From Planctomycetota bacterium (GTDB lineage Bacteria; Planctomycetota; E44-bin39), in NCBI GenBank assembly GCA_004376375.1, contig SOJX01000155.1, forward strand, positions 1 through 38,098: DNA of 38,098 nt, in the 5' to 3' direction. The translations under genes and the position numbers were made by a program. Under the pieces are notes generated by a model that searched no databases, had not been told where the DNA came from, and saw only the letters and a program-made list of their open reading frames with translations. Position 1 is the stretch's first letter. Every line of letters starts with the position of its first letter. Positions 1 through 8,956 of this stretch are shown here, in pieces.

Positions 1-1455
1 CTTCGCCGTCAACGTCGGCCCACGCCCAGGTGAGCGTTGTGCTGGAGCAACCCGTGCATCTGTAATTCGCCGGCACCGGCGGCGGATTGCCTGTGATGTT
101 GAAAGTATCCGAGGGGTAGTCGGGGTAATCGCTGACCGGGAGGACGTAGTTGCCGGTGAACGGGCTTATGTTCCCGACAGTGAAGCTGGCGCAGCCTCCG
201 GACCAGGTCTCCGTTATCCCGACGTCCGGGTTTTCCGCTGTCCATATCTCGACCGTGCCCGTGTTTATTTCCGTCCGAGCATTGTTGTCCTGGTCCACGA
301 CGTAGAGCGTTACGGTATACGAGCCGGCCGATTTGTCTATATCTATCGGGTTCCCGGTCATTACCGGACTGCCGCCGAAGTTCGCGACCTGGCCCGGAAG
401 AACCGCAACGACGCGGATCTCGTCGTAATACACGGTCAGTTTCATCGCGTCGATTGACCAGATACAGGAATCGTCCGCCCCCGGCGCTAATGTCTTTATC
501 ATATTGCAGTTGAATAAATCCACCTCGCTCCACGTATCGGCGTATTGCAGCGCAGTATATCCCCCGAATCAATCATGGTTTTCGTCGTCTGGGCACCGTA
601 GTCGTAGTCGTCGCCTTCCGCAACCGAAATGGCGATTGCATAAGCGCCCGCGTTGAAGTCCCATATCTGGAACGCCGCATAGTCGTCTATCCCGTCCAGC
701 GTCACGTTGAAGTAATACATTGTAATGGTCATATTGTCTATCGGGTTCAGGGTGTCGCTCATCCCGACCGAGTCTTCAAACGTTAGCGTCCAACTGTCCG
801 ACACGTTTTTTGTGTCGCAGGAACTGTTTGAGCCGTCGTTTACGCCTACGACGTTCCCTGGATTTACGGGCGTACAGCTGACTGAGGTGCAATCGTTTAC
901 CCAGAAAACGGCTGCCCCCTGCGGCGGTAAAGCCTCCTCGACCTTGAGCATCGCGGTTGCGGATACCGAATCTGTCACGTCCGGGGTTTTAAAGTGGTAG
1001 TAATAATACCCCGCCGTCGCGGGTGCGGTGATTGCGAAGTCCCACTCGGCGAAACCGTTGGCCGCGACGTTCGACTGGTTGCCGGGATTGCCCGGGTTGG
1101 TCTCGATATAAGTCTGCAGCACCGTCGTGCCGGTCAGGACGGACGAGGAAATAGTACTGTCGGCGGCGTGGTCGAGGTCGTCCCAGAACCCGCTCGTAAC
1201 TTCCGTTTTGTTTACCGTGAAATTCAGGTCATCGGCGCGCTCGAGTATCACGTACTGGTTGTCGAGATACCACGTCCCGCCCGAAACCGAAGCCTGGAGG
1301 CGCAGGTGCAGCTCTGTTCCCGGCTGGGCGGTTGCCATCGCGTTCTCCGCCGCGAGCGCCTGCACGGCCCGCTCGCTGCTGCCGAGCAGATGTGTTTTGG
1401 GTATTCCTTTTTGATGAATGCAGGGATCGGGTGAAGAAGCTTGAACTCTCCGCAT
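1..1455 (-). pseudogene. Secreted Ig/fibronectin-like protein, frameshifted and partial
   Basis: The reading frame from 1455 to about 565 gives a beta-rich, Thr/Ser/Asn/Tyr-rich protein typical of extracellular domains, with paired cysteines (NDCTSVSC). At a run of five C (561-565, five G on the coding strand) this frame falls into a short out-of-frame tail ending at 499. Restoring one base lets the protein continue (YTALQYADTWSEVDLF...) to the window edge. It then shows a further Ig-like stretch and the beginning of an FN3-like domain (PANYRCTGCSSTTLTWAWAD). No signal peptide is visible at the 5' end, and the first residues (MRRVQASS...) look unlike a secretory leader, so the gene is probably 5'-truncated at the repeat starting at 1461. 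An internal ATG at 1338 has a GGAG sequence before it. The C-terminus lies outside the window. Its cellular role is not recognisable. Confidence 0.6.
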
Positions 1456-1460
1456 AAACT

Positions 1461-1558
1461 TGTCGGGCTGGTTATATAAGGTGGTGTAAGTCTTTGCTTA
1501 TAATGAGTTACCGTAAGAAATTTCGCGGAAAATAGAAAAACTTGCCATCTACTTGCCA
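1461..1558 (+). repeat. 98-bp direct repeat, copy A (attachment-site-like)
   Basis: This stretch aligns without gaps to 9360-9457, with about 85% identity by eye. Its left end (1460-1472, TTGTCGGGCTGGT) matches the tRNA-Val anticodon arm at 22476-22488 in 12 of 13 bases. Its right end holds two CTTGCCA motifs 11 bp apart (1540-1558). A core followed about 80 bp later by tandem short repeats is the layout of a core plus arm-type sites of a tyrosine integrase. That function is inferred. Confidence 0.6.
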
Positions 1559-1659
1559 GGTTGTGCATCACTTAATCTTCTGAGGGTGTCAAGCAATACG
1601 GCAAATTTGTCAAATGGGAATCCACAGCATATGGATCCAGTAATCTATTTCTCTTGGCT

Positions 1660-4600
1660 TTACCTGTCAGCAATCTGGAGTTTTTTTATTTTGGCGCCAA
1701 GCGATGTTCTCGGAATGCCAAGGAGTTTTGCGGCGCGTGATTTATTGCCTTTTGTTTCGTTCAGTGCAGCTTTGATGAGAATTTTTTCCATGTCTTTAAT
1801 TAGAAAGCTGCCAACATATTCCGGCAATTGCTCCAGCGTATAATCCTGAATACTTTTCTTCGACATATTTCCCGCTTTCAGCTTACCGTCTCCAAGTGTC
1901 ACAAGTCGAGAAACTTCGTTTTCAAGCTCTCGAACATTACCGGGCCAGTCGTAGTTCATCATTGCCTTTATTACTTTCTGGAATTCCTCATCTTTACTCA
2001 TATTCTGAATCGGAGCTTTCGTGGCTTTTTCCCAGAAGTGTTGAAAGAGAAGAGGTATATCTTCTCTTCTCTCTCGCAGTGGAGGCAACTCGATCGTTAG
2101 AACGTTAAGCCTGTAGAAAAGGTCTTCCCTTAATTTTCCAGCTTCAATTAACTTATATGGATCAACATTACTGGCAGATATAATTCTGACATTGACCTTT
2201 ATTTGCTTATCTCCCCCAATCCTTCTGATTTCCTTCTCCTGCAGCGCCCTTAGCAGTTGTTGCTGCATCGCCTGGCTCATATTTGCGATCTCATCCAGGA
2301 AGAGGGTCCCGCCGGTAGAAATTTCGAAAAGGCCTTTTTTTGTTGAGTCCGCGCCTGTGAATGCTCCTTTTTCATACCCGAAAAGCTCGCTTTCAAGTAA
2401 GGACTCCGTCATAGCCCCACAGTTGATCGATACAAAAAGCCCGTCTTTACGACTGCTGTTGTAATGCAGCGCCTTTGCGACAAGTTCCTTTCCGGTTCCG
2501 GTCTCACCATAGATGTAAACCGGCAGGTCAGTATCGATAGCCGAGTCGAGCACGCGAAAAAGCTCGCGCATGGGTTTCGACTTACCAATGATGTTCGTGT
2601 AGGCGTAGCGCGTGCGCACCTCTTTCTCGAGGAAGCGCAGCCTGGCGTCGCGCTTCTCATGCTCGACGGCCCGGGCAATTACCGGCGCTATGCGCTTGAC
2701 AAGAGCTTTGAGGAAATTCAGATCAGCTTTGCTGAATATGTGGTCAGGAGATGCGGAGTCAAGATAAACCACGCCGATAGAATGTTTTTCCTCGATGATG
2801 GGGGCACACAACACTGATTTCAGGCCAAGATCGACAATACTTTTGGCGTGACGCAGCGATTCATCCGCTGCAGTGTCCTTTACAAGACGTGGTTTTCCGG
2901 TCTGGATAACTTGTCTGACCATAGTATGACTTGTTTCGTACTGCGGCGAAGTGATTTCTTTATCGAGAATATTTCTTGCCGCCATGTGCCTGAATTCACC
3001 ACCCTCATCCACGAGGATAATAAATCCCCTCTGGGCCTGGGTGAAATCGATAACCATGGCAAGAGCAAGTTCGAGCAGCTTGACAATGTCCAGGTCAGTG
3101 GTGGCGAGACGCGTAATCATTCCGAGCAGGGCAAGGCCTTGACGGGCTACAAGGTTTTCGTCCTCCCCTACGGCCTTGAGTACGGCAGTTTTCAACAGTA
3201 TATCTTCATCAGGATAATCTGAAGGTGTTTCTTTCGAATGCCGTTCTTTTAACCATTTGTCGACATCATCCATAGGTCTGTAGGAGGGAGAAGCCCGCAG
3301 GCTTTCTCTGCTATAGCCTTCCGGGAGCGAGGAGGCAATATCGTTAAAAACCTCTTCCACTTCGGCAAAGTATTCAGCGGCACGTTTTGTTTTTCCCGCC
3401 GCAACAGCGCCCTGCGCCAGAATCAACGCAGCCTGAAACCTGAGAAAGGCATATTCCATCTGTTGTGCAGTTTTCAGAGCCCATTCCGCGTTCTGCTGGA
3501 CCATGTTCTTGTCGCCGGTTTTCAGCCCGTAGCGGGCCTTCAGAATGCTGAGATCGGTCTTGAGCAATGCATTGAGGTCTCCCTTTTCCAGCCGGGAGAT
3601 TACTCTTTTGGCGGCCGGAATGTTACCGATTGCAAGGTGCAATTCCGCCTGTGCAATTTCAATGGTCCATTTGCCCCGCCCGGTTATCTTCAGATTCTTC
3701 GCCTGTGCTATCAGAGCGCCGGCCTGCTCGGTGTCGCCCGTAAGAGTGGAAAGTTTCGCCGAGGTCGCCATTGCTTCACCAAGTGTAATCGGATCCTCTT
3801 CCTCGAGTACGTTTATCACCCGTTTGAGGTCTTCCTGCGCGCCTGCAATATCACCGCAAAGTAAAGAAAGCGTATCGGCTCTGCCTATAAGTGTTGAAGC
3901 TTCTATGTTTCTGCTTTTTTCTTCAACTGCACTTTCAAGGGTCCTGTTCAAATCAGCAAGTGCAGCTCCGGCATTACCAAGGGCGGAGAAGGCGTGCCCT
4001 CGCGAACTCAGCGCAATCTGCAGGAGTAGAGAGTTACTTGTTCTTTCGGCAACGTCAGCCAACTCTTCATACTGGACGAGCGCCTCTTTCACACCGCCTG
4101 AGTTTAAGTGGGCGCTTCCGATACCGGCGAGCACAATCCCGTAGTTGAGAAGGTCTCCACAGGCCTGAAACACACGCTTCGAGGATGCAAAAGCGTCGAG
4201 CGCCTTATCGTACTCCCCGAGGTCGGAGAATACGATGCCGATATTGGATTTGATGTAAGCGATTCCGAAAAGGTGCCCCGATTCTTCCTCTCTCTTCAGT
4301 GCGAGTTTGTAGTGATCGAGCGCCTTCTCCGGTTTACCGACGGTCCTGTAAAGGACGCCCAGCATGTTATGAATCTTGGGGTAAAGGCTCTGGCCGGATT
4401 TTCTACTGAGGATCTGGTTCGCGCGTTTTGTGGCATCTTTGTATCTTCCGGATCGGTAATCGACCATGGCCAGATGGTAATCCAGACGGTCGATTTCTTC
4501 TTTGGCTCGCCGGGAGACGAAAAGCTTCCGCGCCTCCGTCATAAGCTCTAATGATTTTTCGAGCTCGCCCTTGAATTCGGCAACACGCGCTGTTTCGGTG

Positions 4601-6999
4601 AGTATTTCAGCACGGAACTTTTTCCTGTTGCCTGCGCTGAGCTTCTTTTTCGCTTTAGTCAGAAACTTTTCCGCGTGTTCCATCGTGCCGGAAAGCCTGG
4701 CGGAGTCGATTTTCGATGCAACAATGTGCATGGCGTACTTGGGGAACTGCCACAGAGATTCATGGTTCGCTTTTTCCAGACACGCGTATATCTCTTCAAC
4801 CTTGCCGCCGGAGCGGTAGTTCTTGATCAGAGCGGAGAGCGTTTTGTACCAGTCTTCCGTGTACGCAGTTATGCGTTCCTGCAGTTTTTCGTAAAGCTGT
4901 ATCGCGCTCGATGTCGCCGTTACTTTCTCGGCATGCTCGGCCGCTTCCCACATAAGAGGAATGAGGCTATCGGAGTCGATGCCGGCCATGTGCGCCTGCA
5001 GTGCGCGCTCGATAAGGTCGGCGCCCGTTTTATCCATGTGTGTGAATATTCTTTCATGGATGGCCTTGCGGTGTTCCGGAGGCATCGAATTCAAAATCAC
5101 GTCCCGCATCTGGCCGCTTCGGAAATAGTATTCACCCTCATCGCTGGAAACAAGCAGACGCCTCGACAGAAGCTGCCTTATGGATTCGGCGAGAGTTTCA
5201 GCCGGAATCCCGGCGGCTGTTTTCACAAGCTCGAAATCACCCGGGCGCCCTATGCATGCCAGCGCCTCAGTCGTAATACGCTGGTTTTCCGGAATAATAT
5301 CAATCTTCTGCCTTAAGATATCCTCACCGGCCTGCGGCGTCAGCGATTCAAGCAGCGCCGCACTTGTACGCCATTTTCCCGTTTCATAAAACAGGAGGCC
5401 TTCATCGTACAGGTACTGGACCGTCTGTTCGATAAACAACGGATTACCGGCCGCCGTTTTTCGGACCACTTCGATTAATTGCGTCGGCAACTCGGAGCTT
5501 CCCATCATCGCTGAGAGAAGATTACGCTCATCCTCTTCGGAAAGAGTTGAAAGGGCGACCTGTCCGGCGGTTTCCAGGCCGGTAAGTTTTTCTATAAGCT
5601 CGAGCGACGACTTCGCCTGAGTGTGTTCCGTATTGCCGCTGCAAAGCACAAACAGTTTTACGATTTCCCCTTCTTCCCGTTTCAGCCTGAGAATCTGCGC
5701 CAAACGCTCCAGGAGGGCAAGCGTATCATCTTCAGCCTGTTCAATATCGTCAATCGCAATCAGAATCGAGCGTCCCCTGGTGGCCTCCAGAAGCAGGTTG
5801 ATTGTTTCATAAATGTTTCCTTCCCGGTCAGTTGCCTCTCGGCTGACAGTTTCACCCAAAAGAATTTTATAAATTGAATCGAATCGTTTCATCTCTTCAG
5901 CGGGAAGTGCTCCCGAAACATTCTGCACAATGTTTCCAAAAGGACTGAAAGGCTGGCTCTTGGCTGATACGCATCTTGAATAGACGACAGAGATTCCGTT
6001 TAACTGGGCATAATAACCAGCCTCACGCATCAGGCGGCTTTTGCCGATACCGGTTTCACCTGTGATAAAAAAAACTGAGGGCGCTTTAAGCCCGTCGTCC
6101 GGCGAACCGAACATTGACTGCAGATTGTTGAGATCTTCGTCTCTGCCGACAAATCCACCGCCATGGAGATAGGCTAGTGCTGTTTCAGTGGTCTCTTCTT
6201 CCAGCGTTATGTCTGTGGCGTGTGCGAGGGCACGATTGACGTCATTAGCGGTGAAATATCGTGAACCGGGTTCACACTCGAGAAGTCTTAATACCAGTCG
6301 GCTCAGTTCCAGAGGAATACTCTGGTCAAGTTTGTGCAGCGGTTCAGGTTCAGAGGACGCCTGCATTCTGAGGACTTCAAAAACCGATTCATCTTCGAAT
6401 GGACATTTGCCCATGAGCGTCTGGTAGAAGACTATGCCGAGTGAATAAAGATCGGAACGCGGATCTCCCAGCTCACCACGAACAACCTCGGGAGCCGCAT
6501 AGCCGATAGTGCCTCGCATAGCTCCCGAAAGCGGCGTTTCCGTCATTGCCAGGCCAAAGTCGATAAGTCTTGCTGCGCCTTCCTTATCAACGATTATATT
6601 GCCCGGTTTTACATCGTAGTGGATTATGCCACGGGAATGAATGTGCTGGAGCGCTCTCAGCACCTGGGCAAACAACCTGGATTTATCTGCAACATCGAGC
6701 TTCTTACAGGTCTCAACGATGTCTTTTCCTTCGATGTATTCTGATGTATAGAACCAGTGTTTCGTATTCTCGTCAAAACCGAAATCGTAAACCTGGGCGA
6801 TATTGGGATGACTTATCTTTGTGAGAATCGAAAACTCATGCCGCATCAGTTCGAGGTGCCGTGAACCGGAAGCTTCGAGCAGTTTCAGGGCAAGCTGTTT
6901 GTTGTCTTCAAGCTTGTCTCCTGCAAGATAGACCTTTCCCGCCGCTCCCTTGCCGAGAAGCTTTTCAACTTTATAACGGCTTGCGACAACTTTAGGCAA
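1660..6999 (-). CDS. Ser/Thr kinase-NTPase-TPR-GAF-sigma54 activator fusion (copy 1)
   Basis: This 1779-residue regulator has five modules. Residues 8-265 are a protein kinase: glycine loop GKGAAGKV, lysine ALKLL, catalytic loop HYDVKPGN (Tyr replaces Arg of HRD, so a non-RD kinase), DFG and APE. About 280-530 is a STAND/AAA-like NTPase with Walker A GETGIGKS (314-321) and a LIAIDD Walker B. About 690-1230 is TPR-like helical repeat. About 1295-1445 is GAF. Residues 1471-1660 form the sigma54 AAA+ domain with GETGTGKE, intact GAFTGA (1545-1550) and TLFLDE, followed by a Fis-type HTH (GNKSRAAKLLGIPRTSL). It should therefore bind DNA and open sigma54-RNA polymerase promoters, with input from the kinase and GAF parts. 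I chose the TTG at 6999, not the GTG at 7005: it aligns with the TTG start of the paralogue at 22067 (MPKVVASRYK versus MPEIVASRYK), and a GAGGT ribosome site precedes both. The gene is divergent from the CAP lipoprotein at 7295. Confidence 0.93.
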   Translation of the reverse strand: MPKVVASRYKVEKLLGKGAAGKVYLAGDKLEDNKQLALKLLEASGSRHLELMRHEFSILTKISHPNIAQVYDFGFDENTKHWFYTSEYIEGKDIVETCKKLDVADKSRLFAQVLRALQHIHSRGIIHYDVKPGNIIVDKEGAARLIDFGLAMTETPLSGAMRGTIGYAAPEVVRGELGDPRSDLYSLGIVFYQTLMGKCPFEDESVFEVLRMQASSEPEPLHKLDQSIPLELSRLVLRLLECEPGSRYFTANDVNRALAHATDITLEEETTETALAYLHGGGFVGRDEDLNNLQSMFGSPDDGLKAPSVFFITGETGIGKSRLMREAGYYAQLNGISVVYSRCVSAKSQPFSPFGNIVQNVSGALPAEEMKRFDSIYKILLGETVSREATDREGNIYETINLLLEATRGRSILIAIDDIEQAEDDTLALLERLAQILRLKREEGEIVKLFVLCSGNTEHTQAKSSLELIEKLTGLETAGQVALSTLSEEDERNLLSAMMGSSELPTQLIEVVRKTAAGNPLFIEQTVQYLYDEGLLFYETGKWRTSAALLESLTPQAGEDILRQKIDIIPENQRITTEALACIGRPGDFELVKTAAGIPAETLAESIRQLLSRRLLVSSDEGEYYFRSGQMRDVILNSMPPEHRKAIHERIFTHMDKTGADLIERALQAHMAGIDSDSLIPLMWEAAEHAEKVTATSSAIQLYEKLQERITAYTEDWYKTLSALIKNYRSGGKVEEIYACLEKANHESLWQFPKYAMHIVASKIDSARLSGTMEHAEKFLTKAKKKLSAGNRKKFRAEILTETARVAEFKGELEKSLELMTEARKLFVSRRAKEEIDRLDYHLAMVDYRSGRYKDATKRANQILSRKSGQSLYPKIHNMLGVLYRTVGKPEKALDHYKLALKREEESGHLFGIAYIKSNIGIVFSDLGEYDKALDAFASSKRVFQACGDLLNYGIVLAGIGSAHLNSGGVKEALVQYEELADVAERTSNSLLLQIALSSRGHAFSALGNAGAALADLNRTLESAVEEKSRNIEASTLIGRADTLSLLCGDIAGAQEDLKRVINVLEEEDPITLGEAMATSAKLSTLTGDTEQAGALIAQAKNLKITGRGKWTIEIAQAELHLAIGNIPAAKRVISRLEKGDLNALLKTDLSILKARYGLKTGDKNMVQQNAEWALKTAQQMEYAFLRFQAALILAQGAVAAGKTKRAAEYFAEVEEVFNDIASSLPEGYSRESLRASPSYRPMDDVDKWLKERHSKETPSDYPDEDILLKTAVLKAVGEDENLVARQGLALLGMITRLATTDLDIVKLLELALAMVIDFTQAQRGFIILVDEGGEFRHMAARNILDKEITSPQYETSHTMVRQVIQTGKPRLVKDTAADESLRHAKSIVDLGLKSVLCAPIIEEKHSIGVVYLDSASPDHIFSKADLNFLKALVKRIAPVIARAVEHEKRDARLRFLEKEVRTRYAYTNIIGKSKPMRELFRVLDSAIDTDLPVYIYGETGTGKELVAKALHYNSSRKDGLFVSINCGAMTESLLESELFGYEKGAFTGADSTKKGLFEISTGGTLFLDEIANMSQAMQQQLLRALQEKEIRRIGGDKQIKVNVRIISASNVDPYKLIEAGKLREDLFYRLNVLTIELPPLRERREDIPLLFQHFWEKATKAPIQNMSKDEEFQKVIKAMMNYDWPGNVRELENEVSRLVTLGDGKLKAGNMSKKSIQDYTLEQLPEYVGSFLIKDMEKILIKAALNETKGNKSRAAKLLGIPRTSLGAKIKKLQIADR

Positions 7000-7053
7000 A
7001 GTCACCTCACGGGTTCCAAGGTAAACTATTATTCTCTATCTGTCACAGTATTG

Positions 7054-7082
7054 AGTAGATATAATTTGCGTCAATTTGTCAA
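7054..7082 (-). promoter_or_regulatory. Possible sigma70-type promoter of kinase-activator 1
   Basis: On the minus strand a perfect TTGACA (7077-7082) lies 17 bp from a weak -10, TCTACT (7054-7059). The -35 box overlaps the TGTCAAG repeat, so binding there could couple autoregulation to activation of the divergent gene. The -10 is poor and the call is tentative. Confidence 0.35.
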
Positions 7083-7116
7083 GGCTTAATCGACATATAC
7101 TGTCAAGTGACATATA
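7077..7116. promoter_or_regulatory. Repeated TGTC/GACA motifs, candidate activator-binding sites (locus 1)
   Basis: The stretch contains TGTCAAG twice (7077-7083, 7101-7107) and GACATATA twice (7092-7099, 7109-7116). The second pair forms the perfect palindrome TGTCAAGTGACA (7101-7112). The repeats lie about 105-145 bp upstream of the sigma54-type element at 7220, a usual distance for enhancer sites of sigma54 activators. Binding by the neighbouring regulator is inferred. Confidence 0.5.
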
Positions 7117-7219
7117 TGGACGCTTTGATGGTGAAAGCAGCAATAGCCGTTATTCAGGCCTGCCGGTATAACTTAGGGTATGCGCTAGGGTAAGGGCAAT
7201 TTCAACATTGGGGCCATGG

Positions 7220-7233
7220 GGTATGTATTTTGC
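7220..7233 (+). promoter_or_regulatory. Sigma54-type (-24/-12) promoter, locus 1
   Basis: GGTATGTATTTTGC has the invariant GG and TTGC of the sigma54 consensus with the correct 8-bp gap. The same 14 bases occur on the minus strand at 16557-16570 ahead of the other lipoprotein genes. The GC ends 61 nt before the ATG at 7295. The -24 box is non-canonical after the GG (TAT rather than CAC), so the exact repetition at a parallel place is the main support. Confidence 0.65.
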
Positions 7234-7294
7234 ATTAATGGTTTACTGTATTTCAGATGCCAAATACCTTTATCTCTATAAGAAAGGAAAGCTC

Positions 7295-8230
7295 ATGAAA
7301 CGAATCGAAATCTTTCTGGTAATCCTGGCAATACTTGGGCTTGTTGCTGCAATGCCCGGGTGTGGAAAGAAAGATAAAATAAACTACCAGACAGCAAGCG
7401 GAGATAGTGGAAGTGGAACTGGCAGTGATACGGGAAGCGGGGGTTCCGGCACAGGTGGCACAGGTGGCACAGGTGGCACAGGTGGCACGGGTGGCACAGG
7501 CGGTACAGGCGGCACCGGCACCGGCGGTACAGGCGGAACGGAATTCGCTTTTGCACCAGGCGGGGTGGATGCAGTAAACGCTGAAATAGTGGATTTTATG
7601 CTGATTAATGGTGTCCAACCATATCAATTCGGATTCTATCAGGAAACTGACTGCAAGAGTTATCAAAGCTATACAGAAGCGGAGGCCTGGTTCAATGATA
7701 CTACCGGTGAAGGCTCGTATCGAGTCGGCCCTATTGGACCGTGCACCGACAGGCTTTGCGCGATTGATGCAAATGGAGCTATCGCTTATCTTCAAATAAA
7801 TGTCACCTCTGATGGCTCAGGCGGTGGAACTGGTACGGGCACCGGGAGCGGAGCTGGGCCAGGCGATCCCACTCTAGCGGATATATGGGACAGGATCAAC
7901 AATGAGCGCACGGCAAACGGTCTTGATCCTCTTGCCTGGAATCCTTCGCTGGCCCAGGTTGCCCAGCAACACGCTAATTTGCATAAGAGTCAAGGGGCTG
8001 CAGGTTACTCACGCACTCTCGGCGGATATACTCCCGCCCAGAGAATAGACGCAGCAGGTATCTCTTTTACCTCTGCTGACGAAGCTGGAGCGGTTGGTTC
8101 CTCTTATTCATCTACCTCATATGCTTTCCAGAAATTTATGAGCAGTTATCAAAGCAAACTGATGAATGCGAGCTTTACGGATGTCGGAATCGGTGTCACG
8201 TCATATAGCTGTGCAACCGGCAGCGGCTGA
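7295..8230 (+). CDS. CAP/SCP-domain lipoprotein with Gly-Thr stalk, late in-frame stop
   Basis: The start at 7295 follows an AAAGGAAAG ribosome site and gives a lipoprotein leader (MKRIEIFLVILAILGLVAA, then MPGC), matching the leaders of the 9.6-16.5 kb lipoproteins. The mature protein has a Gly/Thr/Ser stalk made of GGT triplets, a middle region without a recognised fold but with two Cys-containing hairpins, and a second short GTGTGSG linker. A CAP/SCP domain follows (ERTANGLDPLAWNPSLAQVAQQHANLH, GVGVTS-like GIGVTSY near the end). The TGA at 8228-8230 stops the frame inside the last CAP strand. Reading on gives SGTTYTTYYAWIADFIQK and then TAG at 8287, which looks like the authentic CAP C-terminus. 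The gene is therefore probably a recent nonsense mutant, or the base is an assembly error. Expression is likely from the sigma54-type element at 7220. Confidence 0.8.
   Translation: MKRIEIFLVILAILGLVAAMPGCGKKDKINYQTASGDSGSGTGSDTGSGGSGTGGTGGTGGTGGTGGTGGTGGTGTGGTGGTEFAFAPGGVDAVNAEIVDFMLINGVQPYQFGFYQETDCKSYQSYTEAEAWFNDTTGEGSYRVGPIGPCTDRLCAIDANGAIAYLQINVTSDGSGGGTGTGTGSGAGPGDPTLADIWDRINNERTANGLDPLAWNPSLAQVAQQHANLHKSQGAAGYSRTLGGYTPAQRIDAAGISFTSADEAGAVGSSYSSTSYAFQKFMSSYQSKLMNASFTDVGIGVTSYSCATGSG
7448..7541 (+). repeat. 9-bp minisatellite encoding Gly-Gly-Thr stalk
   Basis: Near-identical 9-bp units of the type GGCACAGGT run in frame: four exact copies, then variants with ACG, GGC and ACC codons. 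They encode the flexible stalk of the CAP lipoprotein. Identical codons rather than only identical residues suggest recent slippage expansion, so stalk length may vary between strains. Confidence 0.8.
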
Positions 8231-8289
8231 AGTGGCACCACCTACACGACCTACTACGCCTGGATAGCTGATTTTATCCAGAAGTAGCA

Positions 8290-8360
8290 GGACGGAAGAA
8301 CTCCTGGGCGAGTTCTTGAAACGGCTCAAAGAATTATTCTGCATCTTTGTAATGAACGAA
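8290..8360 (+). other. Short coding-like stretch of unknown origin
   Basis: Between the CAP gene and the ankyrin ORF one plus-strand frame reads TEELLGEFLKRLKELF and continues through an ATG at 8352 (MNEEESVYAGEPVSGAVSDDDTIY) before stopping near 8463. The composition is protein-like and acidic, and it overlaps the start of the ankyrin ORF in another frame. It may be the original N-terminus of a frameshifted ankyrin gene. No family is recognised. Confidence 0.25.
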
Positions 8361-8373
8361 GAAGAAAGTGTTT

Positions 8374-8778
8374 ATGCTGGCGAACCTGTTTCCGGGGCGG
8401 TTTCAGATGATGACACCATTTACCGTCAGAGACTATGGGGCTTTTCCCTTGCTGTTGGTCGGTAACTCCTTCACGTGTACACAACTCATCGAGAAAGGTG
8501 CTGATATGAAAGCTAAAGATAATTACAAATGGACGCCGCTTCATCACGCGGCATGGAAAGGCGAAAAAGACACTGCCGTCATACTGCTGTATAAGGGCGC
8601 TGAAGTGAATGCCAAAGGTGACCTGGGCAGGACGCCGCTGCATTATGCAGCGTGGAAAGGCCATACAGACGTTGTTGAAATCCTGCTTTATAATGGCGCT
8701 GATGTGTGGGCTGAAGATAGCAGAGGCAAAACACCTGTTGACTATATAAGGCAAGAGAAGGCCCCTGCTGTCATATAA
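8374..8778 (+). CDS. Ankyrin-repeat protein, probably degraded at its 5' end
   Basis: From about residue 35 the product contains nearly three ankyrin repeats with canonical TPLHHAAWKG and TPLHYAAWKG motifs and GADVN-like turns, ending in PVDYIRQEKAP. Such repeats mediate protein-protein contacts. The first 30 residues (MLANLFPGRFQMMTPF...) do not resemble an ankyrin cap, and an overlapping frame starting at 8352 looks equally coding, so the authentic start may be lost through a frameshift. No signal peptide is seen. It lies in a zone of gene relics between the CAP lipoprotein and the second 98-bp repeat and may itself be a remnant. The start coordinate is uncertain. Confidence 0.5.
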   Translation: MLANLFPGRFQMMTPFTVRDYGAFPLLLVGNSFTCTQLIEKGADMKAKDNYKWTPLHHAAWKGEKDTAVILLYKGAEVNAKGDLGRTPLHYAAWKGHTDVVEILLYNGADVWAEDSRGKTPVDYIRQEKAPAVI

Positions 8779-8821
8779 CGGTGAAAGTTCTGGCGGGAAA
8801 TTCTCATCCTTTTCTTGACAG

Positions 8822-8949
8822 GAAGCACTGCATCATATCTGCCTTAAAAGCCACCAACGGCAACAAGGCACGTGCTGCAAGGCTGCTTGGAATACCAAGG
8901 ACTTCTGTCATCTGCAAAATGGAAAAGCACAATATTAAATTAGACGATA
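8822..8949 (+). pseudogene. Fis-type HTH relic of a third kinase-sigma54 activator
   Basis: The frame starting near 8781 contains NGNKARAARLLGIPRTSV, nearly the same as the C-terminal HTH of the first giant regulator (KGNKSRAAKLLGIPRTSL). Nothing of the AAA+ domain precedes it; ankyrin repeats end 40 bp upstream. About 10 bp after the HTH the sequence turns into a kinase relic on the opposite strand. This is a detached 3' end of another copy of the regulator gene. Confidence 0.7.
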
Positions 8950-8956
8950 TTATTCC

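Noticed and set aside
9..572. Minus-strand frame of 187 codons at the left edge
   Set aside because: Arg/Gly-rich shadow; the other minus frame continues the secreted protein after the frameshift.
8228..8230. TGA as selenocysteine or reassigned codon
   Set aside because: No catalytic context for Sec was seen, and TGA serves as a normal stop in the transporter operon.
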